A stretch of DNA of 64,000 nt, taken from Strix aluco. Taxonomy: Eukaryota; Chordata; Aves; Strigiformes; Strigidae. A program made the translations under genes and the position numbers. Within the stretch, counting starts at the first letter, position 1. Every line of letters begins with the position of its first letter. Under the pieces are notes generated by a model. It ran no database searches. It saw only the letters and a list, made by a program, of their open reading frames with translations, and was not told where the DNA came from. Where the stretch lies: NCBI RefSeq assembly GCF_031877795.1, contig NC_133935.1, positions 85,442,748 to 85,506,747 on the forward strand, read 5' to 3'. Below are positions 1 to 36,113 of this stretch, piece by piece.

Positions 1-24993
<24,993 letters not shown>

Positions 24994-25166
24994 TGGAGCA
25001 ATCACTGGACATATGGAAGAGGGGAAAAGCATCCATTTTCAGTATTTTAATTTTTTTACTGCATTGATTGACTGCTGGGATGAAGTAATATAGTAACCCC
25101 TAGGTGTTTGAAAGGGGTTTTATACTTGTATGGTGAATCCCTGAAGCTTTTCCCTTGGAGTAGGTT

Positions 25167-25172
25167 AATAAA
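25167..25172 (+). terminator. MKLN1: Proximal polyadenylation signal AATAAA of MKLN1
   Basis: This is the first perfect hexamer, 174 bp after the stop codon. It is followed within 30 bases by TGTAACTGATGTACTTCTGA, which is moderately GT-rich. It would give a very short 3'UTR. Confidence 0.45.
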
Positions 25173-26394
25173 ATGTAACTGATGTACTTCTGACTAAATA
25201 TATATATTTTTTCTGACTTTGGATTTTGAGTTGGCAAATGTAAGATGAAAAGGTGGGGGAAAGAAAAACAAAAAAACCAACAAAACCCAATCATGCAGTA
25301 ATCGTTTTTGCCGGTAGGGGAAAATTGAGATTTGTGGGTTGTCTGGAATTAAAGATGATGGGTTTTATTTTGGGGTTTGTGAGTAAGGGGGGGAGGTTGT
25401 TCTTTACTCATTTGTAGCTAGTCATGGTATATTGCTTTACCCTACAACTCCATCCTCAGCAGTTGAATAACTTGGTGGCAGGACACTGGCACGCGTTGAG
25501 GTAATAGTAATGTGTGTGTCTTGAGTCTCGTAATCGCAGTGTGTCATGTGAAGGGGAGCACGTATTACAAATTATCTGTCTCCTTGCCCCAGAATTGGGC
25601 TGACAGTCGTGTCTAATTGCATCTGATACCCGATCTAAACCTGAGTACCTACGCGCCTGTCTTCTGTTCTCTGGAGCCTTCCACTTAAACCTGACAGACA
25701 AGTGGGAACCTCAGAGAAACCGCTGGAAAACGGGAGTGCAGTCATCATCTGCACAGGCCCCTTTTCAGGGATTATTCTGTTTTCACTGCTGTGCTCTTCC
25801 AATGAGAAACCGTGCAGGTCATCTCAACTGGGTCTTCCACCGCACGCACACCCAACCTCTGCAACCCGATTCCGGGTTGGGTGTAGGATTTCTGAAGCAG
25901 ATTGTCTTCGTTTACGTGCGCCTGTGCTTCTGTGTGCGTTTGTCAATGTGTAAATGTAAAGAGGATTGCTCCGAACAGCTTGTCTCCTTCCTATGTAGTG
26001 CAGCTCATTCACTTTTAAATGCATTTTAGACCTAGATCTGAATGTGAGGGAGGCCTTTTTAGCATAAATCTCTTTGAAAGCAAGCTGATGCATATGTATA
26101 CAAAATATATTCTTCCTCGCTGAAAGCCTTCTTTATAAATAAGGTAAGGGCTTGGTGCTGCGCTGTGAAGTGGAATGAAGGATACGCATACCCAGCATTA
26201 GAAACTTCTCGCATTTGGTGTCAGTGAGCATTCAGTACAAACTGGCAGATGTAAATATTTATATGAAACTGCAAAGCTTTATGTCCAGAAATGTTCATGC
26301 CGTTAGGGTATCATTGCTGCACCCACTGTGGCTACACGACTCCTATTGAACTTGATGGAAGTCTTGTGTGTGCAAAGATGATTTGGACTCTTGA

Positions 26395-26516
26395 AATAAA
26401 GAGTTAGTGAGTGTCTTTTTTCAGAGCTCAAGTGTCTGCTTGCTTTGATTGCATTGTATTGCCTCTTTATCATGTTCTTTGTGTGACTTTTGTAGTCCTG
26501 GTACATTAGAAATAAA
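26395..26516 (+). terminator. MKLN1: Paired polyadenylation signals of MKLN1
   Basis: Two perfect AATAAA hexamers lie at 26395-26400 and 26511-26516. The first is followed by GAGTTAGTGAGTGTCTTTTT, a good GT-rich downstream element, so cleavage near 26.42 kb is plausible. Confidence 0.5.
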
Positions 26517-28213
26517 TTTAAAAACTCATACTAGTGTTTAATCACTTAGAAAGAAACAATATGTTAGAGGCTGGGCTTTGCTCTGTCTTCAGGGAGGACT
26601 GTACAAATACAGTGTTTTTAAGTGACCTGTAACTTGAGACTGTTTAGACATTGTATACTTTGGTGGATGGCAAATCAGATGTCTGTGGAAGAATCCACTC
26701 GGTACATAGTGCAGTAAATGAAATCTGATGAAATTGTTTCTTTAAAACATTGCAATTTTTCTTCCAGTGACGCAGAAAGTTTTATGTCACTGCGAGGCCT
26801 TACAATGGGCTACCTTTGACACTTTGTTGACTAGTTAAAATAGAGCTTATATGGTATGAACGTCGATACTGGCGGTGCTATACAGGGGGAATATTCCAGT
26901 TGAGGCGTTGCTTCCATTGAGATTGAACTGAGCACTTTCAATGCAACCAGTCAAAATGCTGCAGCCCTCTAGTACTTAAAATTTTACTGCTGTTGTGTTT
27001 CCTTATCATTGATCTCATTGCCTGTCTATTCTCCAGCTTCAGTCAGATGATTAATTGCTTTTTGTGACAGTTTTCTAATCAACCAAGCTCTTCATAAATT
27101 TTTATGCGTACACCTTTGACTACGTGTGAACACAAAAGATACCACTAGACTGAGGAGCCACAGCGAACAGACAGTAGAAATTTAGGAATGCCAAAAGCTT
27201 AGTGAATGGTCTTGGTGAGCAGTGCATTGTGTCAGGCTTGACTTGTGTTATAGGAATTCGATCAAAACTCATTGTTCTCTGCGTCGGGGGTGTGTGCAAA
27301 GCCTGACAGCCTGGCTCAGTTTTTCGTAGCATAGCATGAATGAATGATTTGTGTGAGCGAGGTGAACGTTGCTTCTGCAGGACTGACATCCCAGCTAATG
27401 AGAGCACTTCAGGATGATCAAATATTGACCTACCTTTATCCTGAGCAGATCGATTTCAGCTCGCACGAGTACAGTTTATGGATTACAGCTGGTGATTAAC
27501 CAGCAGAAACTATGTGCTCGGCTTCGGAGTATTTGTTGAGCAGCAGAGGCACCCTGTGGCCAGAGAGGTTAATCTGAAGTGAAGGTTTCTTGTGCCTTTG
27601 CCAAGGGTCTTTCCTGGTTCTGTGTCCTCAAAGCTAGGAGTCAAAATTAAGTGATTTCTTTGCATTGGTGTATGCTACACTACCTTGACTTAAAAACTAA
27701 TTAAAAATCCTGAGCAGTGAAGCATAAATTTCCTTTCAAAATAAGCCAGTTACTGACAGGCAGTTACAGGGAGAGTTTTAATTTAATTACATGCAGATCT
27801 TTAAAGATACTGGTGATATTCCAAGAAACCATTAGATGTGATCATTACAGAAATAGTGAAGTACAAAGTGAAAAAAAACCCCACTTGATCTGAAAACAGC
27901 CACCTGAAAATGTTTCACAGCACAGTGCATGCAATGTTATAAATATAAAAGCTCTGTATGAAAAGTCTTCAAATCTCACCCTTATGGCTTGCAGAGCAGA
28001 GACTGCTTTTTAGTTTAGACAAGACAAACGTACTGTATTTGCATTTACCTTATAAGGTGACTGTGTATGGATTTAACACTGCATAATCTTTGCACTACAG
28101 TAGTTTAAATTATGTGTTAACTTGTAAATAAGGTATTGCAGAAGAAAGCGTCATTACTTGTCAGAGGGATTCATTATGATGACTGGGGTCTTTAAAGCCA
28201 AAATCAGTCTTGA

Positions 28214-28235
28214 TTTTTTTTTTTTTTTTTTTTTT
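28214..28235 (+). repeat. Poly-T tract (22 bases)
   Basis: This is an uninterrupted T-run in the presumed MKLN1 3'UTR or downstream region. Confidence 0.9.
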
Positions 28236-28895
28236 AAATCCTTTTGAGATCCATAGGTTTGGTTCTTCACTGACACTGGCTTTCCGCATCGTTGCCCTTC
28301 CAGTATTATTCAGTAGATCATCTCTTTGGAAAATGTGCAATCATTCCTTATGCAAAGTTGAGCCTATTGAGTGACGTATTTTCCTAGAGAAATAAAGCCC
28401 TTCAGATTTGATTTTAGGTCACTTGGGTTAGACAGAATTAAGTGAGTTTCTTAATGTTTGTCTTGTATGACCCCTTAGCAGGCAATGAGGCAGAAGTCCT
28501 TGAGTTCTCCCAAAGCTACTTCTCCAAGCAAGTACTGCTATCACAGTGTGAGCCAGCACGTTTTCATGTGGCGGGTGGCAGAAGGACCTGCTTAGATGAT
28601 ATTGTTAAAAATGAGGAGACTAGCTACCTTCCTGCCTGGGTTTTTTGAGGAGCCCATTAATTAATATCGATCCAGGGAAGACCTAAAGGGTGATACAAAG
28701 TGGCTATTGAAATTAGTTGTATTTTGTCTTCTGGCTCTTTTAAAGATAACATTTGTGACGTATTTATTCTTAAGCATCTCTTAATCTTGCTGAATATAAT
28801 GAGAAAGGAGATCTAGGTCTTGTAAAAGTTTAGTTTGCACTTTCTCTGGACACCATCTTGTATGTGTAGTTTAAGTAGTCATATCCAGTTGTGTA

Positions 28896-28901
28896 AATAA
28901 A
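28896..28901 (+). terminator. MKLN1: Candidate polyadenylation signal with GT-rich downstream element
   Basis: AATAAA overlaps a TGTAAATA Pumilio-type octamer (28892-28899). It is followed by TGTCTGGGATTTGGTTCTGT, a textbook GT-rich element. Confidence 0.4.
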
Positions 28902-30141
28902 TGTCTGGGATTTGGTTCTGTTTGCCCAGGATGGCTCGGTGCACACTGGGACAGGCTGGAGGTTCCTACCGGAACATCGATTAGCAAAATCATACTCTCA
29001 TTTTGGAAAAAAAATCAATCTGTGAAGACCCAGTTTGGGAGGCTTTTCTAAGGTATTTGCCTTGTGCGGTGGCAACTCTGATGAAATGAGGAAACTTTCC
29101 TAAAGAGCATACTAAAGCTTCCCTTTATGAAGATTGTACTGGAGCGAGGATGCAGTGACGGGTTTAAATTAAATTGCTGAAACTTTTTGGTCGCTGATTA
29201 TAACAACCTAGCCTGAAAACTTAATGGTTGAAGAGTCAGTAAGCAAATTAATTGGACCCACCTATTTGCAGGAGGGCAGGCTCTTTGCAGAGGTATGGGG
29301 CTAGTGGCAAGGGACTGTGGTAGCTTCATCTGCGTATTTCTTTAATCAGCAGCCACAAGTGTCAGGGTCTCCATTAGCTGTTTCTTCTTCCAGAAGAGCC
29401 TCCTTCCAAAGCAGGGTAATGACTCTGGGAGAGCGTTTTCCACAGGGCTTTGTGGAACAGCTGTTTTCTGAATCGTTTTCCTGATGTGTGCAAATTTTTA
29501 GAAGGGAGTTTTCTTTGTGACAAAGTTGTACGCTGATCTTGCCCTGCTGTGCAAACCTGCACTCGTGAGTGCCGCAGACGATGAGTGATAAATTCAGAGC
29601 AGTGTTCTGAGAAACACTTGAAGCCTATTTGCTGCTCTTACTGTAAGAAAGATTAGCATTAATGCTGCTTGTTTCAAATGCAGGAGGGTGGCAGGTACCT
29701 GTAACGCTAATACTATTAATTCTCTTGCTGCCTCCTGTATTTCGGAATTGAGAAGGAAATACTTTTGTAGAGCTTATCAAGTGAAACTTTTAGTATGACT
29801 TAGCTCCGTGCAACCTTAAACTTGAATGCTCCTACATCTCTGTACATGCAGTAATTCTGTTGATGTAATGCTGTGCCGCTTCTGGGGAAAATGGTGAAAA
29901 TTACTGGATACGTTTCCATTCAGTATCTTTGTTTTTAGAAGTGGAAAAATGTCTTGTGAAACCTTGAGTCCCAGTGTATGCTTCGAATTTTAGCTTATTA
30001 GTTGTGGTTGGCTCGGGGTTAAGGAATGTTTGGCTATTGTCAAGTGAAGTCCTGACAGTAAAAGCAATTCATATATGTCTCTGGAAGTGCTTGTGTTGTT
30101 TTATAGCTGTAGTTATTACAGAAACAGAGGTGGGCCCAGTT

Positions 30142-30160
30142 AAAAAAAAAAAAAAAAAAA
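30142..30160 (+). repeat. Poly-A tract (19 bases)
   Basis: This is an uninterrupted A-run in the possible extended MKLN1 3'UTR. A genomic A-run like this can prime oligo-dT and give false polyadenylation sites in cDNA data. Confidence 0.9.
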
Positions 30161-32240
30161 CAACACAAATTATTGCTGTTCTGACTAGGGGGAAGATTAT
30201 AGAAAATCTGAATGAGCTTGGCCAATTTGAATTAAGTACACGTGGTAATTTGGAGATGGGTCTTACTTTGTGAAAGAGTTTAAGAACAACTATATGACTC
30301 GTTCTTGATATAAATTGATAGTAGTATATAAGCTGTAAATAGTGTTGAAATGTAAATGTACTGTCAGAAGCTTGTTAGTGTATCTAAACGTCTATGGGTA
30401 TGGTAGACCTGATCATATCCTGTCATGGAAAAGGTTATGCTGGAAATTATTCAAGTTGTGGTAATGACTTATAGGCAAAATCCCTGTTTTACTGAAAGCC
30501 TCTTTTATAATGAAAAGTTGGAGTGGAAAAAGTAGGTTTACTGTACTGGAACCATTATAACAGTACATGGCTCAGCGCTTGGACAAATTGACTCCAGATG
30601 CTTTTATCTGTAGGCAGTGGATCCAAACGTGGTTTTAGAGTGGGAAGCCAGTTAATGACCTGCTTATTGCCGTTTGAGAGTCCCACAAGAAAACGTCAGG
30701 ATTGATGCCAGAAGGTATACTTTTGGCGTTCCTGGCAGAGGCCAGAGAACTGGATGGAGTTTTGGATTATCCACGTATGCTTTGGTTATATACGTACACC
30801 TCCGAGGAGGACAGTGGTTGCGTGGGTTGTTTATAACGCCAGCTGTATGGCTTATGTGTAGAGGCCTGCAAGGCAGCATCTTCCCCAAGCACAGACCCTA
30901 AAGGTAACATATTGCTGCTGTCTCCTTTGCTTTCATATACTTGAACTCGATTTGTTAGCGATGAACTCCGGATACTTGCTGTGACCCAAATTCAGTGCTC
31001 CGCTTCTGCGGACCTACAGCCACAGACTTTCTTAAGCTGCTGTCAGTGTATCACTTCAGTACCCAGAAATCTTAATTTATACTTGGTCCAAAGGTACGTG
31101 TTGCCTTGGCTTCCAGCTGTTTGCTGTAAGTCAGCACAGATTTTACTGACGACCTGGAGACTGTAAGTATTTGAGTGCTGTCAGAAATCAGTTGACACTT
31201 CAGCCCTAGCGTGGCACTGCAGCTCATTCCTGGGAAGAGTGGCGTGAATGAATAGCTCAAAACTGGCTCCATCGAGTTAGATTTTTGGTTTTGCTACTAA
31301 TTTGAAAGGAAAATCTATCACTAGCATATATGCTGTCCAACGTGATGATCAAAGCGTGGTCCCTTGGGTACTCCCCCATTTATTCTGACTTTTTCTTTCC
31401 CTGTGTGACTGTTCACTGCTATTAAAATGCTGTGCCTTCGGACTTACCTGAGTTACGGAGTACTTGCTGAAGAATTCAAGGTTAGAGCTGTGTGGTGGTT
31501 ATCGAGGCATCAGTTTCTCCACGTCACATCATCATACTCTTGTTTCCTTTGCAAAACTCCTTACTGCTGCCTCTGAAACAGTCAGGGAGGATCCTTGTGA
31601 TTTACGTTGATCTCCCCAGGGGCTGTTCCTCCTGCAGGATAAGGACGGGGAAGCGTGGGAGCTGATTTCCCAGCAGCAGCACAGTGTGCTGTCAGTGTAG
31701 CAGTGCAGCACACACCTATTTACTTGTGTCCCTCCATGACCCTATGTTCAGTGCTGTGGTAAGCTTTCCCTCCTGTCTCAGCAGGGTTTATTTTGCGTGG
31801 CCCCTCAGGAGCGTGATAGCTGTTTGACAGAAGAAAAAGGTGACGATATCAACCCTCAAGTTGTCCTAGCTTTCTACCACTTGCTTTCATCGTCCCAAAC
31901 CTTTCAGCAGTGGAGGCAAACAGCTAGTAGTTGGGGTGTGGGGTTTATTTCTGCAGTGTAGCAGGGCGGAGGGAATGGGAAGAAAAATAGGCTTGAGGAT
32001 AATGTAGCGGTGGCTCATGTGAGTATGTGTTTAAGATGTGGTCTGTCTTTTTTGGAAGGACTTTGAAGACTCTTAAGTAGATTCTCTGTTCAGAGCTTAT
32101 TTTTTTAGGCGAGCTGGATTCTCTGACTCTCTTTCAAATGGCAGTGATGCAATACCAGGATCTTCTAGTCCTGGAGCTTCACCTCGAGCTTTGTTCCTCT
32201 CCACCCCAAAGACACCGGAGAGACTAATACAATTGTTTTG

Positions 32241-32260
32241 TTTTTTTTTTTTTTTTTTTT
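32241..32260 (+). repeat. Poly-T tract (20 bases)
   Basis: This is an uninterrupted run of T preceded by TTTTG. Minus-strand open frames here are shadows with poly-Lys. Confidence 0.9.
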
Positions 32261-34338
32261 CTTCCCAGTCTCTCTGCAGCAATTGTAAGGAAGCCAGCTG
32301 GGCTTAACACTGTTTAAACATACTGGATGGCGGCTGTGCAGCACAATCAGCTATCAGACCAGGTCTGGCAGTCTCGAGAGACTGTTAAAACCTAAAAATG
32401 TTCTGAGCTTTCTGATGAAAGCTGCCAGTGAGATTAAGGGAGATTAGCCGCTTTTTAATTAATATGATGGTGGGGAGGGGAGACCACAACAGTGGCTCCA
32501 GTGGTTGCAGTCTTCTCCACATCCCGAATACCAGTGGACAGGTTTTTCTCCTGAATGATGAGAAAATACACTTTAAATATCCCAACTTTGTAACTAGCCA
32601 CCCAAGGGATTCAATCAATTACGTTGTGTTTCACTAAATAGAAAAGTGCTGCAGTGTGTGAACAGAGTCTGTTCGTTGAGACTGAAAAGTGATTTTTTTT
32701 TTGAGGTTTTGACAAAAAACTCAGCCCTTAAAAGGGGAGAATGGCTCTTACCAACCTGTGTGTTCTTAGTTGCAAGTCAATGATTTCACTGCAGATAGTC
32801 CCATCTGAAGAGCAGCTGATCCTTCTACCTCTGCTTACCCTGCAGTAACATGCGCTATTCAAAAGGCGACAGCCTGTTTTCCTTCCCCAGGCAGGGCGGA
32901 GAACACTTTTATCTACCCGTGGAGGAGATAACTATCGTGCCACTGACTTGTTTCCCCTCTCTCTTGTTTCTCTCTGCCGTGGCAATTGGGAAGGCAGACG
33001 AGCAGTGGAGGCTGAATATTGCCTTCATCTCTCCCTCCTCAGTCCTGTCCTTCCTGCCCTCTCTCCCTCCCCTTGATGTTTTGATATGCAAAACACTTGT
33101 CACTTCAGAAGCTGCTGGGCTGGGTAGTGGAAAAGAAAACAAACCCCTAGTTATTAGTAGCTGTTACTATTTACTAAAGCTGTATTTTCTGCTATGTCTT
33201 CCAGCATACCCTCCTCCACAGCAGGAAATGAGGGGATGCTGGGGAGACTGTAAGCCAGAGAAAAGAACTTAATTATACAGACAAATGTGTTTATGGGAGT
33301 CTTGAGCCTTGGAGGCCTCAAACCTCACAGACCACTTTGCCTAGGGGCAGAAAATTAAAGCCCCTTGGCTCGTTCTTATTTAATGGGAGATGATGTTCCC
33401 ATCCTTGTGGGCTGGTGGTGATGTGCGTCTTGTACATTTAGATGCTGAGCTGCAACATGCCTGATTTTAGAAGTATTGAGCCTCGGTAAGCGTTTTCCCT
33501 TCAAACATTGTACTTTGAAACTGCTGAAATAACCTCTCTTTTAGACGAGTTGATAGCGCAGACAGCGTCTGGGTGGCTTGGGGTTAAACACTGATAAGCT
33601 GGCTGGCTGGACACCATCACCTGGTTAGGGGTGCTTTTTCAAGCTGTTTCTCTGAGCTGTTGCCTCTACTTTTATCGTAGTGCTATACTGTGTGATGGTT
33701 GGTTTGTCTGGACCTTCAGTGTTCGTTACCTTGTCCTCTCCACCCTCGTGTGGTCCCCAAAAGCTGGTTATCCCTATGTAGTGCTTGGAGTTGTGAGTGT
33801 CCATGCCCCGTCCACAATTTGGCCTTTTTTTCTGTTTTGGCATCTGACTCAAAGCGTTTGCACCTCTACAGCAATCCCGCAGACTCTGGTGTCTGTCTGA
33901 ATTCCCTTTGGTGTCTGTCCTGCAGTTGTTGTCTCGGACACCTGACCCCAGGAGAGCTGAACCGAGAGGCATGAACAGCCCCGGGCTGGGAAGGGGTGTC
34001 CGTGGGGTGATGAACGCTGTGAACTGCACACGTGTTTTAATAGGCAAGTCAAATACTGACTAGTCCTGTGTTGGAACCCTTGGTGGTTACAGGCATCATT
34101 CCTGGACTCTGGTGATTCCCCATCCTGCCCTTTTCTTTACTGATAAACGGATGATCTTTGTTCAGCCCGGAGTGTTAATTTTCTTCCTTGGCATAAATCA
34201 TCTTTGGTAATTTCTGGGTTGATATGTAAGCCCCATGCTGTATATAAATGAATGAGTGATATGAGGAATATCTACAAATGTAGTTATGTTGTATGTAATG
34301 TACATAAGGAGAGAATGTATTTTGTTCATTTTTTTCTT

Positions 34339-34344
34339 AATAAA
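34339..34344 (+). terminator. MKLN1: Most distal candidate MKLN1 polyadenylation signal
   Basis: TTTTTTCTTAATAAAAATGT carries a perfect AATAAA after a U-rich upstream element, with TGTATATGC downstream. It is the last plus-strand signal before the PODXL 3' end, so it would mark the outer limit of the MKLN1 transcript. Confidence 0.4.
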
Positions 34345-34365
34345 AATGTATATGCTAGCAAGGGC

Positions 34366-35340
34366 GTTTATTTAAGGTCTGTTCCTTCTAACATCGCTTG
34401 CTTCTGAGAATGGGAAAATGTCTCGTAGCGGTGCAGAAATTGTGAAACCGGTGGTGTGTGATGCCTGGGCGGCAGGCCCTGTTCCTGCTGGAGGAGCCTG
34501 CCCTGTCCCTCCGCAATGCAGAGCAGCTGAGAAAATATCCTGTTCCCTGAAATCAGTGATGGGCTGGGTCAGGATCACATAAATCCATCGTGCGCTTAGC
34601 GGTTGCAAGAACTTCTACTGGGGAGGATCACGGAGTTAAAACATAGGGTGATGCAACCCACCCACTTCTAATGTTCGAATCAAACCAAACTCCTTTTTTT
34701 TTCTTTTTCCTTCCTTCTTTTGCATAAGTGGAAACTTAACCTGGAACAAAATGTTTTATTTTGGGCACTTGAAGGCAAACGGAGATGCTGAACTGCCCAC
34801 GCTGCTGCTGACCCTGCTGCTGCCCTTGCTTGGCAGCTCTCCTTCGTTAGGCTGCTTTGGCTTAGGGACGCGAGGTTTGATTCCCTCCTCCACAGCCTGA
34901 CGGAAGTGCAAGGGGAGGCTGCAGGCTAGGACTGAGTTAGGACGAAATGCAAAAATAGGGGCGAGCTCCCTCACCATCTCCCAACACGAGCCTAAAGCCA
35001 CAAACAGTTCAGGTAGGTGCTCTGGCTGTGGTGGGGGCTGCTCATGCCCACATCAACTGAGCATCCCACGCCTCTGGGTTTTCTATTTTTTTTTAATTTT
35101 GTCACCTTTCTGCTGCATGGGAAAAATACAAGCTCCTCCATGGCTAGCTACCTCTGAAAGTCTGGGTTGGATTTACTCCCTCTTTTCCAATAATTTTACA
35201 TGTTCTTGCTAGCAGGACCATGCAAAACCTGTGCTGTGTTTCCAAATAAGCTTAAACCATCAGCAGTTGCCACATAACAGCTAGTTGTGGCTCGCAAGCA
35301 CGCGCTCTGCTCCCCCCACCCCTTTTTACTCAGCTGAGAA
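34366..35340. other. Apparent intergenic spacer between convergent gene ends
   Basis: About 1 kb separates the most distal MKLN1 signal (34339) from the inferred PODXL cleavage site (about 35345). No exon, RNA gene or repeat is recognisable. A minus-strand AATAAA at 34760-34755 could serve as a second, more distal PODXL signal, which would narrow the spacer to about 400 bp. Confidence 0.5.
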
Positions 35341-35362
35341 ACAAGTCTTTTAGATAAGAAGG

Positions 35363-35368
35363 TTTATT
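35363..35368 (-). terminator. PODXL: PODXL polyadenylation signal AATAAA
   Basis: The minus strand reads CTGTCAATAAACCTTCTTAT, then about 35 bases on a G-rich stretch (GGGGTGGGGGG). The position fits a single long terminal exon beginning at 39044. Confidence 0.55.
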
Positions 35369-36098
35369 GACAGAAATACATGATGCTTTCAAAATATATT
35401 TGTAGGAAAATGCAAGAATAATCTCTACAATCCAGTTCCTTGGTAAATTCCAGTGTAAATCAGACTCCTGTCCCCGTGAGAGATGCTGCTATACAGTACG
35501 TAAGAGCTCTAGTATATGGGCAAGGTTCAATGGGTGGCCGCCTTGGGAAATAGGTTCTCCCTCTGCAGTCCCTCATGGATTATGTCTTCTGCTGTACGTC
35601 TTCTGTAGGCAACAGTCACAGTATCAACCTCATCAGTTGGGTCATGGCACTGTGAGCGGGAGATAAATGGTCCTAAAGTAGTTACACATTCCTCGTGAAT
35701 CCGAAAATAGAAAAGTCTCTTGCAAGGACATCTGAGCTGCTTGTAAAACTCTCACCAAAAGGTAAGAGCAATAATCTCTTTGTACAACGTGTAGGATGTT
35801 AAAGCTGTTTTGAGGGAGAGGAGTGCAGGGAAGGGAGGTGAGGCAGGGAGGGAGGAAAATGCCTGGGTAGATTTATTTTTTTTTAATTATTTTTGGTCTA
35901 ACTACTATGGCTACAGTCTACAAAGGGAAGGGTTAAGGCCAAAGACGCTCATCACTGCATTTCCTACCTGATTTTTTTTTTTTGCAAAGAGAATGTTCTC
36001 AACATAAAAAAAGTAGTTTTTCCCATGGAAATAGTTCTTTAAATAGGGGAAGGAAAATCTACTATAAAATATTAGTGGTTTAAAAAAATGGTGTCTGG

Positions 36099-36113
36099 AA
36101 AAATAAATAAATG
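36099..36113 (-). promoter_or_regulatory. PODXL: AU-rich element in the PODXL 3'UTR
   Basis: The minus strand contains overlapping ATTTA pentamers and the nonamer TTATTTATT, the classical AU-rich mRNA-decay motif. It would lie about 2.7 kb after the stop codon. The motif is visible; activity is inferred. Confidence 0.35.

Larger units (their letters stand above)
24994..34365 (+). other. MKLN1: MKLN1 3'UTR (minimum to about 25.2 kb, possibly to about 34.37 kb)
   Basis: The 3'UTR starts directly after TAA. Perfect AATAAA hexamers occur at 25167, 26395, 26511, 28391, 28896 and 34339. The last is followed by a TG-rich stretch and lies in sequence resembling an mRNA end (TGTATATAAATG, TGTACATAAGG). 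The whole block is AT-rich and has no convincing coding sequence or interspersed repeat. Homopolymer runs are at 28214-28235 (T), 30142-30160 (A) and 32241-32260 (T). How much of this 9.4 kb is really transcribed cannot be decided from sequence alone. The short form is near certain; the long form is inference. Confidence 0.5.
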
